From JAGOBP01 sp964550855 (lineage in GTDB: Bacteria; Chloroflexota; Anaerolineae; Fen-1058), in assembly GCA_964550855.1 (NCBI GenBank), contig CAZKBQ010000005.1, positions 1 to 64,000 on the forward strand: a stretch of 64,000 bases of DNA, in the 5' to 3' direction. A program made the position numbers and the translations under genes. Shown here one piece after another: positions 44,892-53,930 of this stretch. The stretch's first letter is position 1. Every line of letters begins with the position of its first letter. Under the pieces are notes generated by a model. It had not been told where the DNA came from, did no database searches, and worked only from the letters and a program-made list of their open reading frames with translations.

Positions 44892-45881
44892 TCAGCGCAG
44901 CGGCGCATCGGTCGGGGCCGGCTCGCCGGCGCGAATGACCTTGCGCACCACGTAAGTGCTTTTGCCCTGTGATTCATAATAGGTGCGCATCAGCATCTCG
45001 GCCATGAAGCCGAAGAACAGGAACTGCACGCCCAGAATCACCAGCATCACGCCCAGCCACAAAATGGGGCGATTGCTCAGCAGCGCGCCTTCAAAGATCT
45101 TGAGAAAAGCCAGATAGGCAAGGATCGCTACCCCGATGGCGCTGGTGGCCACCCCCACGCTGCCAAACAACCGCATGGGTTTGCCCTGAAAACTGAGCAG
45201 GAAGCTCAGCGTGAACAAGTCGAGAAAGACGCGGAACGTGCGCGAGAAGCCGTATTTGCTCTTGCCAAATTGGCGCGCGCGATCATTGACCGGCACTTCG
45301 GCCACCGTCACGCCCATCCACGACGAGAAGGCCGGGATGAAGCGGTGCATATCGCCGTACAACTTGACGGTTTTGATCACGCGCCAGTCATAGGCCTTGA
45401 GCGAGCAGCCAGAGTCGTGCAGGTACACGCCGGTGCTGCGGCCGATGATGCGGTTCGCCGCCGCCGATGGCAGGCGGCGCGTGATAAGCGGCTCTTTGCG
45501 CGCCTGCCGCCAGCCCGATACGATGTCGTAACCCTCAGCCATTTTGTCCAGCAGGCGCGGAATGTCCGCCGGATCGTTCTGCCCGTCGGCGTCGATGGTG
45601 ATCACGGTTGCGCCGCGCGCCTGCTCGAAGCCCGCTGCAAACGCCGCCGTCTGCCCGAAGTTGCGGCGCAGCTGCACGGCCACCACGTGCGGATCGGCCG
45701 CACTTAGCTGCGTCAGCACCGGCCAGCTGGCGTCGCGGCTGCCATCGTCCACGCCGATGATCTCGTACGAGCGGCCCAGCTGTGACAGCACCGCCGTCAA
45801 TTCGGCGTGCAGGCCCGGCAGCGATTCCGCTTCATTGTAAATGGGGATGACGATCGACAGATCGAGCGTTGGTGAGTCCAT
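44892..45881 (-). CDS. GT2 polyprenyl-phosphate sugar synthase-like glycosyltransferase
   Basis: The 329-residue protein opens with the GT-A fold LSIVIPIYNEAESLPGL and has VDDGSRDASW, the DxD-type DADGQNDPADIP and the RRNFGQTAAFAAGFEQARG region. Two C-terminal transmembrane helices (about 235-260 and 270-295) follow. This is the arrangement of dolichyl/undecaprenyl-phosphate mannosyl- or glucosyltransferases (DPM1/GtrB-like). It would make the lipid-linked sugar donor for the GT-C enzymes encoded downstream. It is the first gene of an eight-gene minus-strand series; a -10-like element lies at 45941-45946. Confidence 0.88.
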   Translation of the reverse strand: MDSPTLDLSIVIPIYNEAESLPGLHAELTAVLSQLGRSYEIIGVDDGSRDASWPVLTQLSAADPHVVAVQLRRNFGQTAAFAAGFEQARGATVITIDADGQNDPADIPRLLDKMAEGYDIVSGWRQARKEPLITRRLPSAAANRIIGRSTGVYLHDSGCSLKAYDWRVIKTVKLYGDMHRFIPAFSSWMGVTVAEVPVNDRARQFGKSKYGFSRTFRVFLDLFTLSFLLSFQGKPMRLFGSVGVATSAIGVAILAYLAFLKIFEGALLSNRPILWLGVMLVILGVQFLFFGFMAEMLMRTYYESQGKSTYVVRKVIRAGEPAPTDAPLR

Positions 45882-46209
45882 TCAACCGGTCACAAACCAT
45901 CACAAAATCGACCCGACGTGCGGTCGGGTCGGCGATGCCGATTATATCATGCTTGACCCGAACGGGTGATCATGCCGAAGGGGTGACAATTGTCAGTGGA
46001 CAAAATACGACGTGGCTGATGTATAATCAGGCTACTTTTCTCGCGAACGACGGCCCTGGCAGCCTGTGCCAGCAAACGATTAACCCGATTTGGCCTCGGC
46101 TGAAACGCGTCTTGAAGCCCAACGCATGTCCTCTCGCCAACACGCCACCCCGCACGGCTGCCGCTTGCGTCGGCCGATGCCATACAACCATCTCTCAGGA
46201 GGAACTTGC
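45882..46209. other. Divergent intergenic region before glycan and surface-protein genes
   Basis: This 328-bp region carries divergent promoter elements: TATAAT on the minus strand at 45946-45941 and TATAAT on the plus strand at 46022-46027. A 9-bp hairpin CGACCCGAC/GTCGGGTCG (45909-45917, 45923-45931) lies in the likely GT2 leader. No gene is visible here. Confidence 0.5.
45997..46027 (+). promoter_or_regulatory. Promoter of the DUF11 surface-protein gene
   Basis: TGGACA (45997-46002) and a perfect TATAAT (46022-46027) are 19 bp apart. The leader to the ATG at 46210 is about 175 bases long. Confidence 0.4.
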
Positions 46210-49200
46210 ATGAAACGAACAGCAGCAATCGTTAGCGTCTTGGCCGCCCTGGCGATCGTCGGCGTTGTCCTGGCGGTCACGTCGCGATCGATACAGGCGG
46301 CTGCACCACAGGCGCCTCACGCGTCGGCGTTGCGCATCAGCCAGGCTTATGGCGGCGGCGGCAACGCCGGATCGCTCTATCGGCGGGATTTCATTGAGAT
46401 CTTCAACAGCAGCGAGACAGCGGTTGACATCACCGGCTGGACAGTGCAATATGCCTCTGCCACCGGTACGGCCTGGCAGAGCACATCCTTGTCAGGCATT
46501 CTTGGCCCGGGCCAATACTATCTCATTGCCGAAGCGCAGGGAACGGGCGGCACTCTTGACTTGCCGACGCCGGATGTCACCGGCACCATCGCCATGGGGG
46601 CCACCGGCTTCAAAGTGGCGTTGGTCAATACGACTACCTTGCTGAACGGCGCCTGCCCGCTGCCATCTGTGGTCATTGTCGATTTTCTGGGCGCAAGCGC
46701 AACGGCCAGTTGTTATGAGGGCGCTGCGCCTGCACCCGCCCCCAGCAACACCGCTTCGGTCTTGCGGTTGGGCGACGGTTGCCAAGATACCGACATCAAT
46801 GCCAGTGACATGATCACGGTCACTCCGCCGATGCCGCGCAATACGGCTTCGCCCACACATTCGTGTGCCAGCCCATCGTTCGAAGCCGATCTGGACGTGA
46901 GCAAGACCGGCCCGGCCACGGCCCTGGCCGGTGAGGCCATCACCTATACGCTCAGTCTGTCCAACACCGGCAATTACACGGCCACTGGCACCCTGGTGAC
47001 GGACACCCTGCCGTCTGAAGTAACCTTCGTGACGGCGGTTCCTCTGCCGTCGGCGCAGCCGGTCAGCGGCACGCTGGTCTGGGATCTGGGCGACGTCGCG
47101 CCGGCTGCCAGCACCAGCATCGAGGTGCAGGTGTTCGTCTCGCCGCTGCTGGTCAACGGCGACTCGTTCACCAATACGGTGGCCGCCACCACCAGTTACA
47201 CCGAGACCTCGCTCGCCAACAACGCCGACGCCGTCACCACCTTCATCGGCGCACCCGATCTGGCGATCGACAAGACCGGCCCGGCCAGCGTTGATGCGGG
47301 CGACCTCTTCACCTATACGCTGGTTTATTCCAACATCGGCAGTCTCGATGCGGACGGCGTGCAGATCGTCGATCAACTGCCGGCCGGCGTGACCTTTGTG
47401 ACCGAGACGACGGCCAGCGCGCAATATGCCAACGGCACGCTGACCTGGACGCTGGGAACGTTGGCCGCCAGCGCGAGCGGCTCGATCGACGTTGAAGTGA
47501 CCGCCAATAAAGCGGGCGATTGGGTCAACACGACCACGATCAGCGGCGGCCCGGTCGATTCTGATCCGCTCAACAACACGGCCAGCCTGACCACCACCAT
47601 CAACGGCGTCGATCCATACGTATCTAAGACCGGCCCGGCGGTGGTCTTCGGCGGCGAACTGATCTCGTACACCATCACCTACGGCAACTCGGGCAACGTC
47701 ACCGCCACCGCCACGCTGACCGATCAACTGCCGGTCGGCTTCACCACGGCCGACATCGCGTTTGATAACAGCGGTTTGCCCTTTGCCGGCGGCGTGTGGT
47801 CGCCGTTTGACATCGCTCCCCACTCCGAAGTGAGCTTTACACTGGCACTGACCGTGCCCACCACCATCAGCAGCGCGACGCGCATCACCAACACGCTGAC
47901 CATCAGCGCTGTTGAAGCGGGCGATGATCCCGCCAACAACACGGCGTCTGCTTCCAGCACGGTGTATCAGATCGTGCCCATTGCGACGGCGCGTGCCGGC
48001 GCCCTGGGTGAAGTCTTCGCCGTCGAGGGCAGCGTCACTTACGTACCTGGCACGTACAATGCTTCCGGCTGGGCTTTGCAGGATGCCAGCGGCGGCATCG
48101 CGGTTTTCTACAATCCGCCGCCGTCGGTGCAGCTGTACGATCGGGTGCGGCTGGTGGCCGCGCGCGGCAACAATCGCGGCGAGGAGCAGCTGGGCGTGCC
48201 GGTGTATTACTTCCAGAACCTGGGCAGCGGGCCGGCCGTGACGCCGCTGACGTTCACCACCGGCCAGATCGCATCGGGCAGCACCGAGGGTTGGCTCAGC
48301 GTCATCACCGGCACCATTTCCGGGCTGGGCGCCTGCAGCGGCAACTATCAATTCAACGTAGACGATGGCAGCGGCGCGGCCGTAGTCTTCGTCGATCTCG
48401 ACACCACCATCAACATCTGCGCGCAGGGCGCCGTCAACGGCGGGCCGATCAGCGTGATCGGGTACAGCACCGAATTCACCAATACCGTGCCGCCGACGAT
48501 CACCTATGAAGTGAAGCCGCGCTTCCCGGCCGACGTGACGCTGCTGCACCAGGTGACCTTCGTTTACAACGATCTGGAAAACGTGGTCGGCGTGGGCGAA
48601 GACGTGCAGCTGCGCGGCGACTTCACCAACTGGGGCACCAACCCGATCACGCTGTCGCACGATGCGGGCTACACCGTCTTCAGCGCCACCGTGACGCTGC
48701 CGACGACGGCCACGCAGAACTACAAGTATTACGCGGCGGCGTTCGACGGCACCAACCTGGCGTGGGATCTGTTGAACACCAACAACCGATCGTTTGCGCC
48801 GACACTGAACGTCGAGACGAAACAGGACTATCGCGCGGCTGCGATCGGCTGGGGCAACCTCAACGGCCCGGCTTCGGCTGTGATCAACCTCGGCAGCAGC
48901 GTGGTTGTGTCCGGTCAGGTGTACGTGCAGAGCGTGACGGAAGGCGCGGGCGCGGGACGCGGCGTCAAAGCCGAGCTGGGCTACGGCGCTAGCGCCAACC
49001 CTGCCAGCTGGACGTGGTCGCCCATGACCTATCAGACTGAAGCGGGCAACAACGATGTGTATGGCGGCGCGCTGATGCCGACGGCCGGCGGCGTGTATTC
49101 GTACGCCGTGCGCTACGACGCCAACTTTGGCGCAGGCAATCCCAACGCGGGCTGGACCTACGCCGATCTGGACGGCGTGCCCTTCACGCTCGATCAGGCG

Positions 49201-49623
49201 GGCGTGGTCACCGTCACGGCGCCGCAGCTGGCCATCATCAAGGGCGTGGCGAAGCCGGCGTCTGAGATGCAGCTCGGCGAGGTGGTGACCTACACCATCG
49301 AGCTGAACAACAGCGGCGACGGCACAGCCACCGGCGTGCTCATCACCGACGTGCTGCCGGCGGAAGTGACCTTTGGCGGCTTTGTGCAGCAGAACGGCGC
49401 GGTCTATGCGGGCGGCGCCGTCACGTGGAGCGGCTCGGTCAACGCCGGGGTGACGGTCACGGTGATCTTCACGGCCACGGTCGGCGATCAGCGCGCGTTC
49501 TACGGGCGCACCGTCACCAACACGGCGCAGTTCACCAGCGCCAACGGCGGCGCGGACAGCGCCGAAGCCACCTTCCAGATCGTCCGGCGCTACTTCCTGT
49601 TTGCACCGATTGTCAGACACTAA
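46210..49623 (+). CDS. Secreted multidomain protein with lamin-tail, DUF11 and OB-like domains
   Basis: GGAGGAAC before the ATG at 46210 fixes the start of this 1137-residue protein. In order it has a signal peptide (1-30), a lamin-tail domain (RISQAYGGGGNAG, FIEIFNSSETAVDITGW; about 40-215) and three DUF11 adhesin-like repeats with D-x-x-V/I-x-KTGPA (225, 347, 466). Next come an OB-fold-like module (594-770), a starch-binding-like module (QLRGDFTNWG, about 782-880), a further DUF11 repeat (about 1006-1120) and a tail ending RYFLFAPIVRH. Lamin-tail plus OB-like modules often accompany secreted nucleases, but no nuclease domain is present. Role is surface adhesion or scaffold by inference. Confidence 0.8.
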   Translation: MKRTAAIVSVLAALAIVGVVLAVTSRSIQAAAPQAPHASALRISQAYGGGGNAGSLYRRDFIEIFNSSETAVDITGWTVQYASATGTAWQSTSLSGILGPGQYYLIAEAQGTGGTLDLPTPDVTGTIAMGATGFKVALVNTTTLLNGACPLPSVVIVDFLGASATASCYEGAAPAPAPSNTASVLRLGDGCQDTDINASDMITVTPPMPRNTASPTHSCASPSFEADLDVSKTGPATALAGEAITYTLSLSNTGNYTATGTLVTDTLPSEVTFVTAVPLPSAQPVSGTLVWDLGDVAPAASTSIEVQVFVSPLLVNGDSFTNTVAATTSYTETSLANNADAVTTFIGAPDLAIDKTGPASVDAGDLFTYTLVYSNIGSLDADGVQIVDQLPAGVTFVTETTASAQYANGTLTWTLGTLAASASGSIDVEVTANKAGDWVNTTTISGGPVDSDPLNNTASLTTTINGVDPYVSKTGPAVVFGGELISYTITYGNSGNVTATATLTDQLPVGFTTADIAFDNSGLPFAGGVWSPFDIAPHSEVSFTLALTVPTTISSATRITNTLTISAVEAGDDPANNTASASSTVYQIVPIATARAGALGEVFAVEGSVTYVPGTYNASGWALQDASGGIAVFYNPPPSVQLYDRVRLVAARGNNRGEEQLGVPVYYFQNLGSGPAVTPLTFTTGQIASGSTEGWLSVITGTISGLGACSGNYQFNVDDGSGAAVVFVDLDTTINICAQGAVNGGPISVIGYSTEFTNTVPPTITYEVKPRFPADVTLLHQVTFVYNDLENVVGVGEDVQLRGDFTNWGTNPITLSHDAGYTVFSATVTLPTTATQNYKYYAAAFDGTNLAWDLLNTNNRSFAPTLNVETKQDYRAAAIGWGNLNGPASAVINLGSSVVVSGQVYVQSVTEGAGAGRGVKAELGYGASANPASWTWSPMTYQTEAGNNDVYGGALMPTAGGVYSYAVRYDANFGAGNPNAGWTYADLDGVPFTLDQAGVVTVTAPQLAIIKGVAKPASEMQLGEVVTYTIELNNSGDGTATGVLITDVLPAEVTFGGFVQQNGAVYAGGAVTWSGSVNAGVTVTVIFTATVGDQRAFYGRTVTNTAQFTSANGGADSAEATFQIVRRYFLFAPIVRH

Positions 49624-49635
49624 GCGTCGACCCTT

Positions 49636-49670
49636 AGACCTCCGAGGTTCGCAAGGCCTCGGAGGTCTTT
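49636..49670 (+). terminator. Terminator after the DUF11 surface-protein gene
   Basis: A perfect 12-bp stem AGACCTCCGAGG/CCTCGGAGGTCT (49636-49647, 49657-49668) has a 9-base loop and a short T tail. Confidence 0.8.
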
Positions 49671-49701
49671 GCATCTCCCATCGCAGAAAGGACCGACCTT
49701 G

Positions 49702-52700
49702 ATGAAACGCATCATTATCGCAGTTGTCTTGAGTTCGATCGCGCTCCTCAGCCTGGCGGCGATCTTGACTGGCGGGCTGTCCGGCGCTCAGGCACGGCCG
49801 TTGGACATCACGCCCATCGGCACGGCGCGCGCCGCCGGCGCCGGCTGGACCGGTACGATTCAGGGCAATGTGGTGGTGCCGCCCGGCGTCTATGGGCCGT
49901 ACTACTTCGTCATTCAGGATGCCACCGGCGGCATTTACATGTACGTGCAGGTTGGCGGCCCCAGCCTGCCGACGATGGCCCTGGGCGATCTGGTGCAGGT
50001 CGATGGCACCACGTCCTTGTTCAACGGCCTGCTGGAACTTAGCCCGGTGACGGCCATCTCGAACCTGGGGCCGGGCAGCGTGCCCGCGCCGAAAGTCATC
50101 ACCACCAGCTCGACGATCGTAGGCGCCAATGAAGGCTGGTTCGTGGAAGTGTCGGGCGTGGCCACCTGGACGACGCCGCCTCCCGCGCCAAACGGCAGCA
50201 CAAATTGGACGTTTAACATCGATGACGGCTCCGGGCCGGTGCAAGTCTTCGTGGACAAAGACACGCGCATCGATATGACCGGCTACGTCAGCCCCACCCA
50301 GATGACGGTGCGCGGCTACAGCGGCCGCTATCTGACCAGCCCGCAGATCATGCCGCGCTATGCCGGCGACATCACGGTGCCGGACACCACGCCGCCGCAG
50401 GTGACGGCCACCGTGCCGGTGTCCAACGCCACCGGCGTCAGCCCGTATCTGCCCATCAAAGCGACGTTCAATGAAGCCCTCAATCCGGCCAGTGTGACCG
50501 CTTCGACGTTTGTGCTGGCGGGGCCGGGCGGCTCCGTGGCGGGCACGGTGATCTACATCGAGGCCGGCCGCACCGCTTCGTTTGCGCCGACTACCGCGTT
50601 GTTGCCCAACACCACCTACACGGCCACGCTGACCACGGGCATCAAAGACCTGGCCGACAATCCGCTGGCCGCGCCGTACGTGTGGAGCTTCACCACGGGC
50701 GCGGCGGATACGGTTTCGCCGACGATCGTCTCGCACCAGCCCGCGACCAATGCCATCAGCGTGCCGCTGAGCAGCAACATCGTCATCACGTTCAGCGAAG
50801 ACCTGGACCTGGATACGGTGATTCAGGGCAACTTTGTGCTGGTCGGGCCGCAGGGAGCGGTCGGGTGGAGCTACTTCGGCTACGACACCGTGGCGTTCCG
50901 GGTGACGGCCACGCCCGTCATGCTGCTGCCAACCTCGCGCTATACGCTGACCGTCAACAACGTGACCGATTGGGCCGGCAACGGCCTGTCGGGTGAGAAG
51001 TCGTGGTCGTTTACCACCGGCGTCGAACCGGCGCTGCGGGCTTATCACGGCGACCTGCACAATCACACCTCGTACTCCGACGGCTCGCTGACGGCGGCGC
51101 AAGCCTACGCCATTGGTAAAGCCGCCGGCTTCGACTTCATGGCTGTCACCGATCACTCGTACGCGGTGGACGACAGCGAGTGGGCCGACATGTTGACGGC
51201 CGCCAACAACGCCACCATTCCAGGCGAATTTGTGGCGCTGCGCGGCGTGGAATACACGCAGGGCGCGGAGGGCCACATCAACGTCATCAACACCGTGCGG
51301 CATCCGGTGCGCACCAACACCGGCTGCGCGTTCTGCGACTACACGCCCAACCTTGAAAAAGGTCAGACGGTGGATGGCTTCTACAACTGGCTGACCTTCA
51401 CGGGAACGGTGGGCCTGAACGGCGAAGCCACGATCGCGCAGTTCAACCATCCCGGCTGGATCAACTTCAACGACTGGACCTACCATCCCGAAGTGTCGCC
51501 GACGATGAAATTGGAGGAAGTGGGCAACGGCAGTGGCACGTCGTACGTGTTCAGCGAAGATGAATACATCCGCTCGCTGGATTACGGCTGGAAGCTGGGC
51601 GCGACCAACAACGCCGACACGCACTCGCCGTTCTGGGGCACCAACACCGATCATCGCACGGGCGCGTGGCTGGCCGCGCTGACCAAGAGTGATCTGCTGG
51701 AGGCGCTCAAGGCCCGCCGCACCTTTGCGACCGAAGACAAGAACTATGCCTTGAAGTTCAAAGGCAACGGCGCGTGGCTGGGATCGGAAATTCCCAACAC
51801 CGGCTCGATTGCGTTCGACATCAGCGGCTTCGATCCGGATGCCGAGGGCAGCGCCAGCGCCGTCGTACAGTTGATCTCCTTCGGCGGCCAGGTCGTCACC
51901 GAAACGCACACGACTTCGACGTTCAGCTGGCAGCCGATCGTCCCGGTGGCGCCCGGCGTGCACTACTTCTACGTCAAGGTCACGCAGGCCGACGGCGACC
52001 GCATCGTGTCATCGCCGATCTGGACGCAGGCCGACGTCAACATCGCGCTGACCGATCTGTCGGTGGAGCCGACCATCGCCACCATCTATAATCCCAGCCT
52101 GATCACGGCGCGCGTCAGCAATCGCGCCGCGCAGACGCAGACCGTGACCGTGACGTTCAGCATCAACAACGTGGCGCAGGCCGCGCTGTCCACGGTGGTG
52201 CCTCCCTGCGTGGTCGGGCCGTGCGTGGACGGTTATGCCAGCATCACCTGGCAGCCCACCATCACCGGCCCCGTGACGATCACGGCGCAGCTGTCGGGCA
52301 TGCCCGCGGGCGACAACCCCGACGACAACGCGCGCACCATCACCATGAACGCCACCGACGAGAAAGTGCCGCTGGTGTTGATCGACGCCGGGCACAACAA
52401 CGTGGCCTCCACACCGCGCGATGTGCGCACCTTCGTCAACGATCTGACCGCGCACGGTTACAACGTGCTGCTCAACCTCGATCAGCTGACCGCCAGCGAC
52501 CTGAACACGGAGACGGTGAAGCTGCTCATCATCAATGCCTACGGGCCGAATCAGCTGACGGTGACTGAGACGCAGGCAGTGGCCAACTTCGTCAACGCGG
52601 GCGGCAGCCTGTGGCTGAACGGCCTGGCCGACTACACCGGCAAGATCAGCTGGGCGGGCACCACCTCCAATCGGTTTAACGAACTGCTCGGCGCGATCGA

Positions 52701-53871
52701 ATCGACCGTCGGCGTCACCATCCCCATCCGCGTGAACAGCGACGAAGTGCTGGACGGCAACGACAACAACGGCTATCCGTGGGGCGTGGTCTATCACACC
52801 TTCCCCTCGGCCGTCAGCACCGGTATCGGCATGAACGTCGAAAGAATCCAGACGTGGTCGGGCTGCTCCTTCGTCGATCGCAATTACACCGCGCTGACGC
52901 AGAGCGATCTAGGTGACAATGGCTTCCTCATCGCGGTGGGTGATCTGGATGCGGGCACGGGCACGTATGGCTATCCGAATCGCACCCATAACGACGATTC
53001 GAATGTGAATGGCTCTTCGCCGTTCTTCCTGTACACCGGTACAGACATTCTGCCCGGTGCGGTGGCTTACGACATCCCCGGCCCGGCCGGGCGCCTGTTC
53101 TTCTACGGCGACGCCAACGATCCGTTCAACATCTTCTCGTACACGGCGGGCGACGGCCGGCAGAATGAACTGTTCAATCTGGAAACGGTGATGTGGCTGC
53201 TGGGTACGCCAGTCACCAAGACCACCATCGCCGAAGCCCGCGCCTACAACGTCGTGAACGAGCCGCTCAAGCGCAATGAGCTGGTGTGGGTGGAAGGCAA
53301 GATTACGGCGGCGTTTGGCGAGTTCTTCAACGTGCTGTACGTGCAGGACGAGACCGGCGGCATCACCGTCCACGCTCCGGCCGGCGACATCGACGCGGCG
53401 CAGTACGCGCGCGGCGCGCAGGTGCGGGTGCTGGGCACCATCGACGTGTATCAGGGCGACACGGAGATCGAATTCTTCGAGGCGGAGCAAGTGCAGGTGA
53501 TCACGCCCACCGATGGGATCGATCCGGCCCCGAGGCCCTTCACCACCCATCAAGCCGCGCTGGAGCAGAATCAAGGCTGGCTGGCGCAGATCACAGGCAC
53601 GGTCACGGCCATCGGCCCCGACTATCTGATGGTGGACGACGGCTCCGGCCCGGTGCGCGCCTTCCTCGACGGCTACAACGGCGTCTGGGACGATCCACAC
53701 GGGCCTGTGCACCTGCTGGATCGTGTCACCGTGAAAGGCCTGATCTCTGAAGACGGCGATGGGCCGCGCCTGCGCGTGCGCAACTACTTCATGCACACAC
53801 CGGACATTCCCAACGATCTGACGATCTTGTCGGCGGCGAAGCAGCTGTTCCTGCCGCTGCTCAAGAAGTAG
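49702..53871 (+). CDS. Secreted PHP-domain (CehA/McbA-like) multidomain protein
   Basis: This 1389-residue protein follows a terminator and begins MKRIIIAVVLSS with a signal peptide. Modules are an OB-like domain (about 39-220), two Big_5/SbsA Ig-like domains (about 228-440), then a PHP metallohydrolase domain (447-700). The PHP motifs YHGDLHNHTSYSDG, AVTDHS, FNHPGW and NNADTH supply metal ligands. A CARDB-like domain (about 778-870), a glutamine-amidotransferase-like/ThuA-type segment (about 889-1100), two more OB-like domains (about 1188-1360) and a tail LFLPLLKK complete it. CehA/McbA proteins hydrolyse carbamates; substrate here is unknown. Extracytoplasmic PHP activity is inferred. Confidence 0.82.
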   Translation: MKRIIIAVVLSSIALLSLAAILTGGLSGAQARPLDITPIGTARAAGAGWTGTIQGNVVVPPGVYGPYYFVIQDATGGIYMYVQVGGPSLPTMALGDLVQVDGTTSLFNGLLELSPVTAISNLGPGSVPAPKVITTSSTIVGANEGWFVEVSGVATWTTPPPAPNGSTNWTFNIDDGSGPVQVFVDKDTRIDMTGYVSPTQMTVRGYSGRYLTSPQIMPRYAGDITVPDTTPPQVTATVPVSNATGVSPYLPIKATFNEALNPASVTASTFVLAGPGGSVAGTVIYIEAGRTASFAPTTALLPNTTYTATLTTGIKDLADNPLAAPYVWSFTTGAADTVSPTIVSHQPATNAISVPLSSNIVITFSEDLDLDTVIQGNFVLVGPQGAVGWSYFGYDTVAFRVTATPVMLLPTSRYTLTVNNVTDWAGNGLSGEKSWSFTTGVEPALRAYHGDLHNHTSYSDGSLTAAQAYAIGKAAGFDFMAVTDHSYAVDDSEWADMLTAANNATIPGEFVALRGVEYTQGAEGHINVINTVRHPVRTNTGCAFCDYTPNLEKGQTVDGFYNWLTFTGTVGLNGEATIAQFNHPGWINFNDWTYHPEVSPTMKLEEVGNGSGTSYVFSEDEYIRSLDYGWKLGATNNADTHSPFWGTNTDHRTGAWLAALTKSDLLEALKARRTFATEDKNYALKFKGNGAWLGSEIPNTGSIAFDISGFDPDAEGSASAVVQLISFGGQVVTETHTTSTFSWQPIVPVAPGVHYFYVKVTQADGDRIVSSPIWTQADVNIALTDLSVEPTIATIYNPSLITARVSNRAAQTQTVTVTFSINNVAQAALSTVVPPCVVGPCVDGYASITWQPTITGPVTITAQLSGMPAGDNPDDNARTITMNATDEKVPLVLIDAGHNNVASTPRDVRTFVNDLTAHGYNVLLNLDQLTASDLNTETVKLLIINAYGPNQLTVTETQAVANFVNAGGSLWLNGLADYTGKISWAGTTSNRFNELLGAIESTVGVTIPIRVNSDEVLDGNDNNGYPWGVVYHTFPSAVSTGIGMNVERIQTWSGCSFVDRNYTALTQSDLGDNGFLIAVGDLDAGTGTYGYPNRTHNDDSNVNGSSPFFLYTGTDILPGAVAYDIPGPAGRLFFYGDANDPFNIFSYTAGDGRQNELFNLETVMWLLGTPVTKTTIAEARAYNVVNEPLKRNELVWVEGKITAAFGEFFNVLYVQDETGGITVHAPAGDIDAAQYARGAQVRVLGTIDVYQGDTEIEFFEAEQVQVITPTDGIDPAPRPFTTHQAALEQNQGWLAQITGTVTAIGPDYLMVDDGSGPVRAFLDGYNGVWDDPHGPVHLLDRVTVKGLISEDGDGPRLRVRNYFMHTPDIPNDLTILSAAKQLFLPLLKK

Positions 53872-53894
53872 CGGCCTGAACGGCGAAGCATAAG

Positions 53895-53929
53895 ACGCGG
53901 CCCCGAATCACATCGATCCGGGGCCGCGT
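53895..53929. terminator. Bidirectional terminator between convergent genes
   Basis: A perfect 11-bp stem ACGCGGCCCCG/CGGGGCCGCGT (53895-53905, 53919-53929) with a 13-base loop lies between the ends of two convergent genes; the plus-strand tail reads GTTATTT. Confidence 0.8.
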
Positions 53930-53930
53930 G

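Noticed and set aside
46492..51963. An 1823-codon open frame on the minus strand opposite the DUF11 and PHP genes
   Set aside because: It spans two convincing plus-strand genes with domains, signal peptides and ribosome-binding sites. Its residue composition (very rich in Arg, His, Gly, Val, Ala) is that of an antisense shadow, and it crosses the terminator between them.
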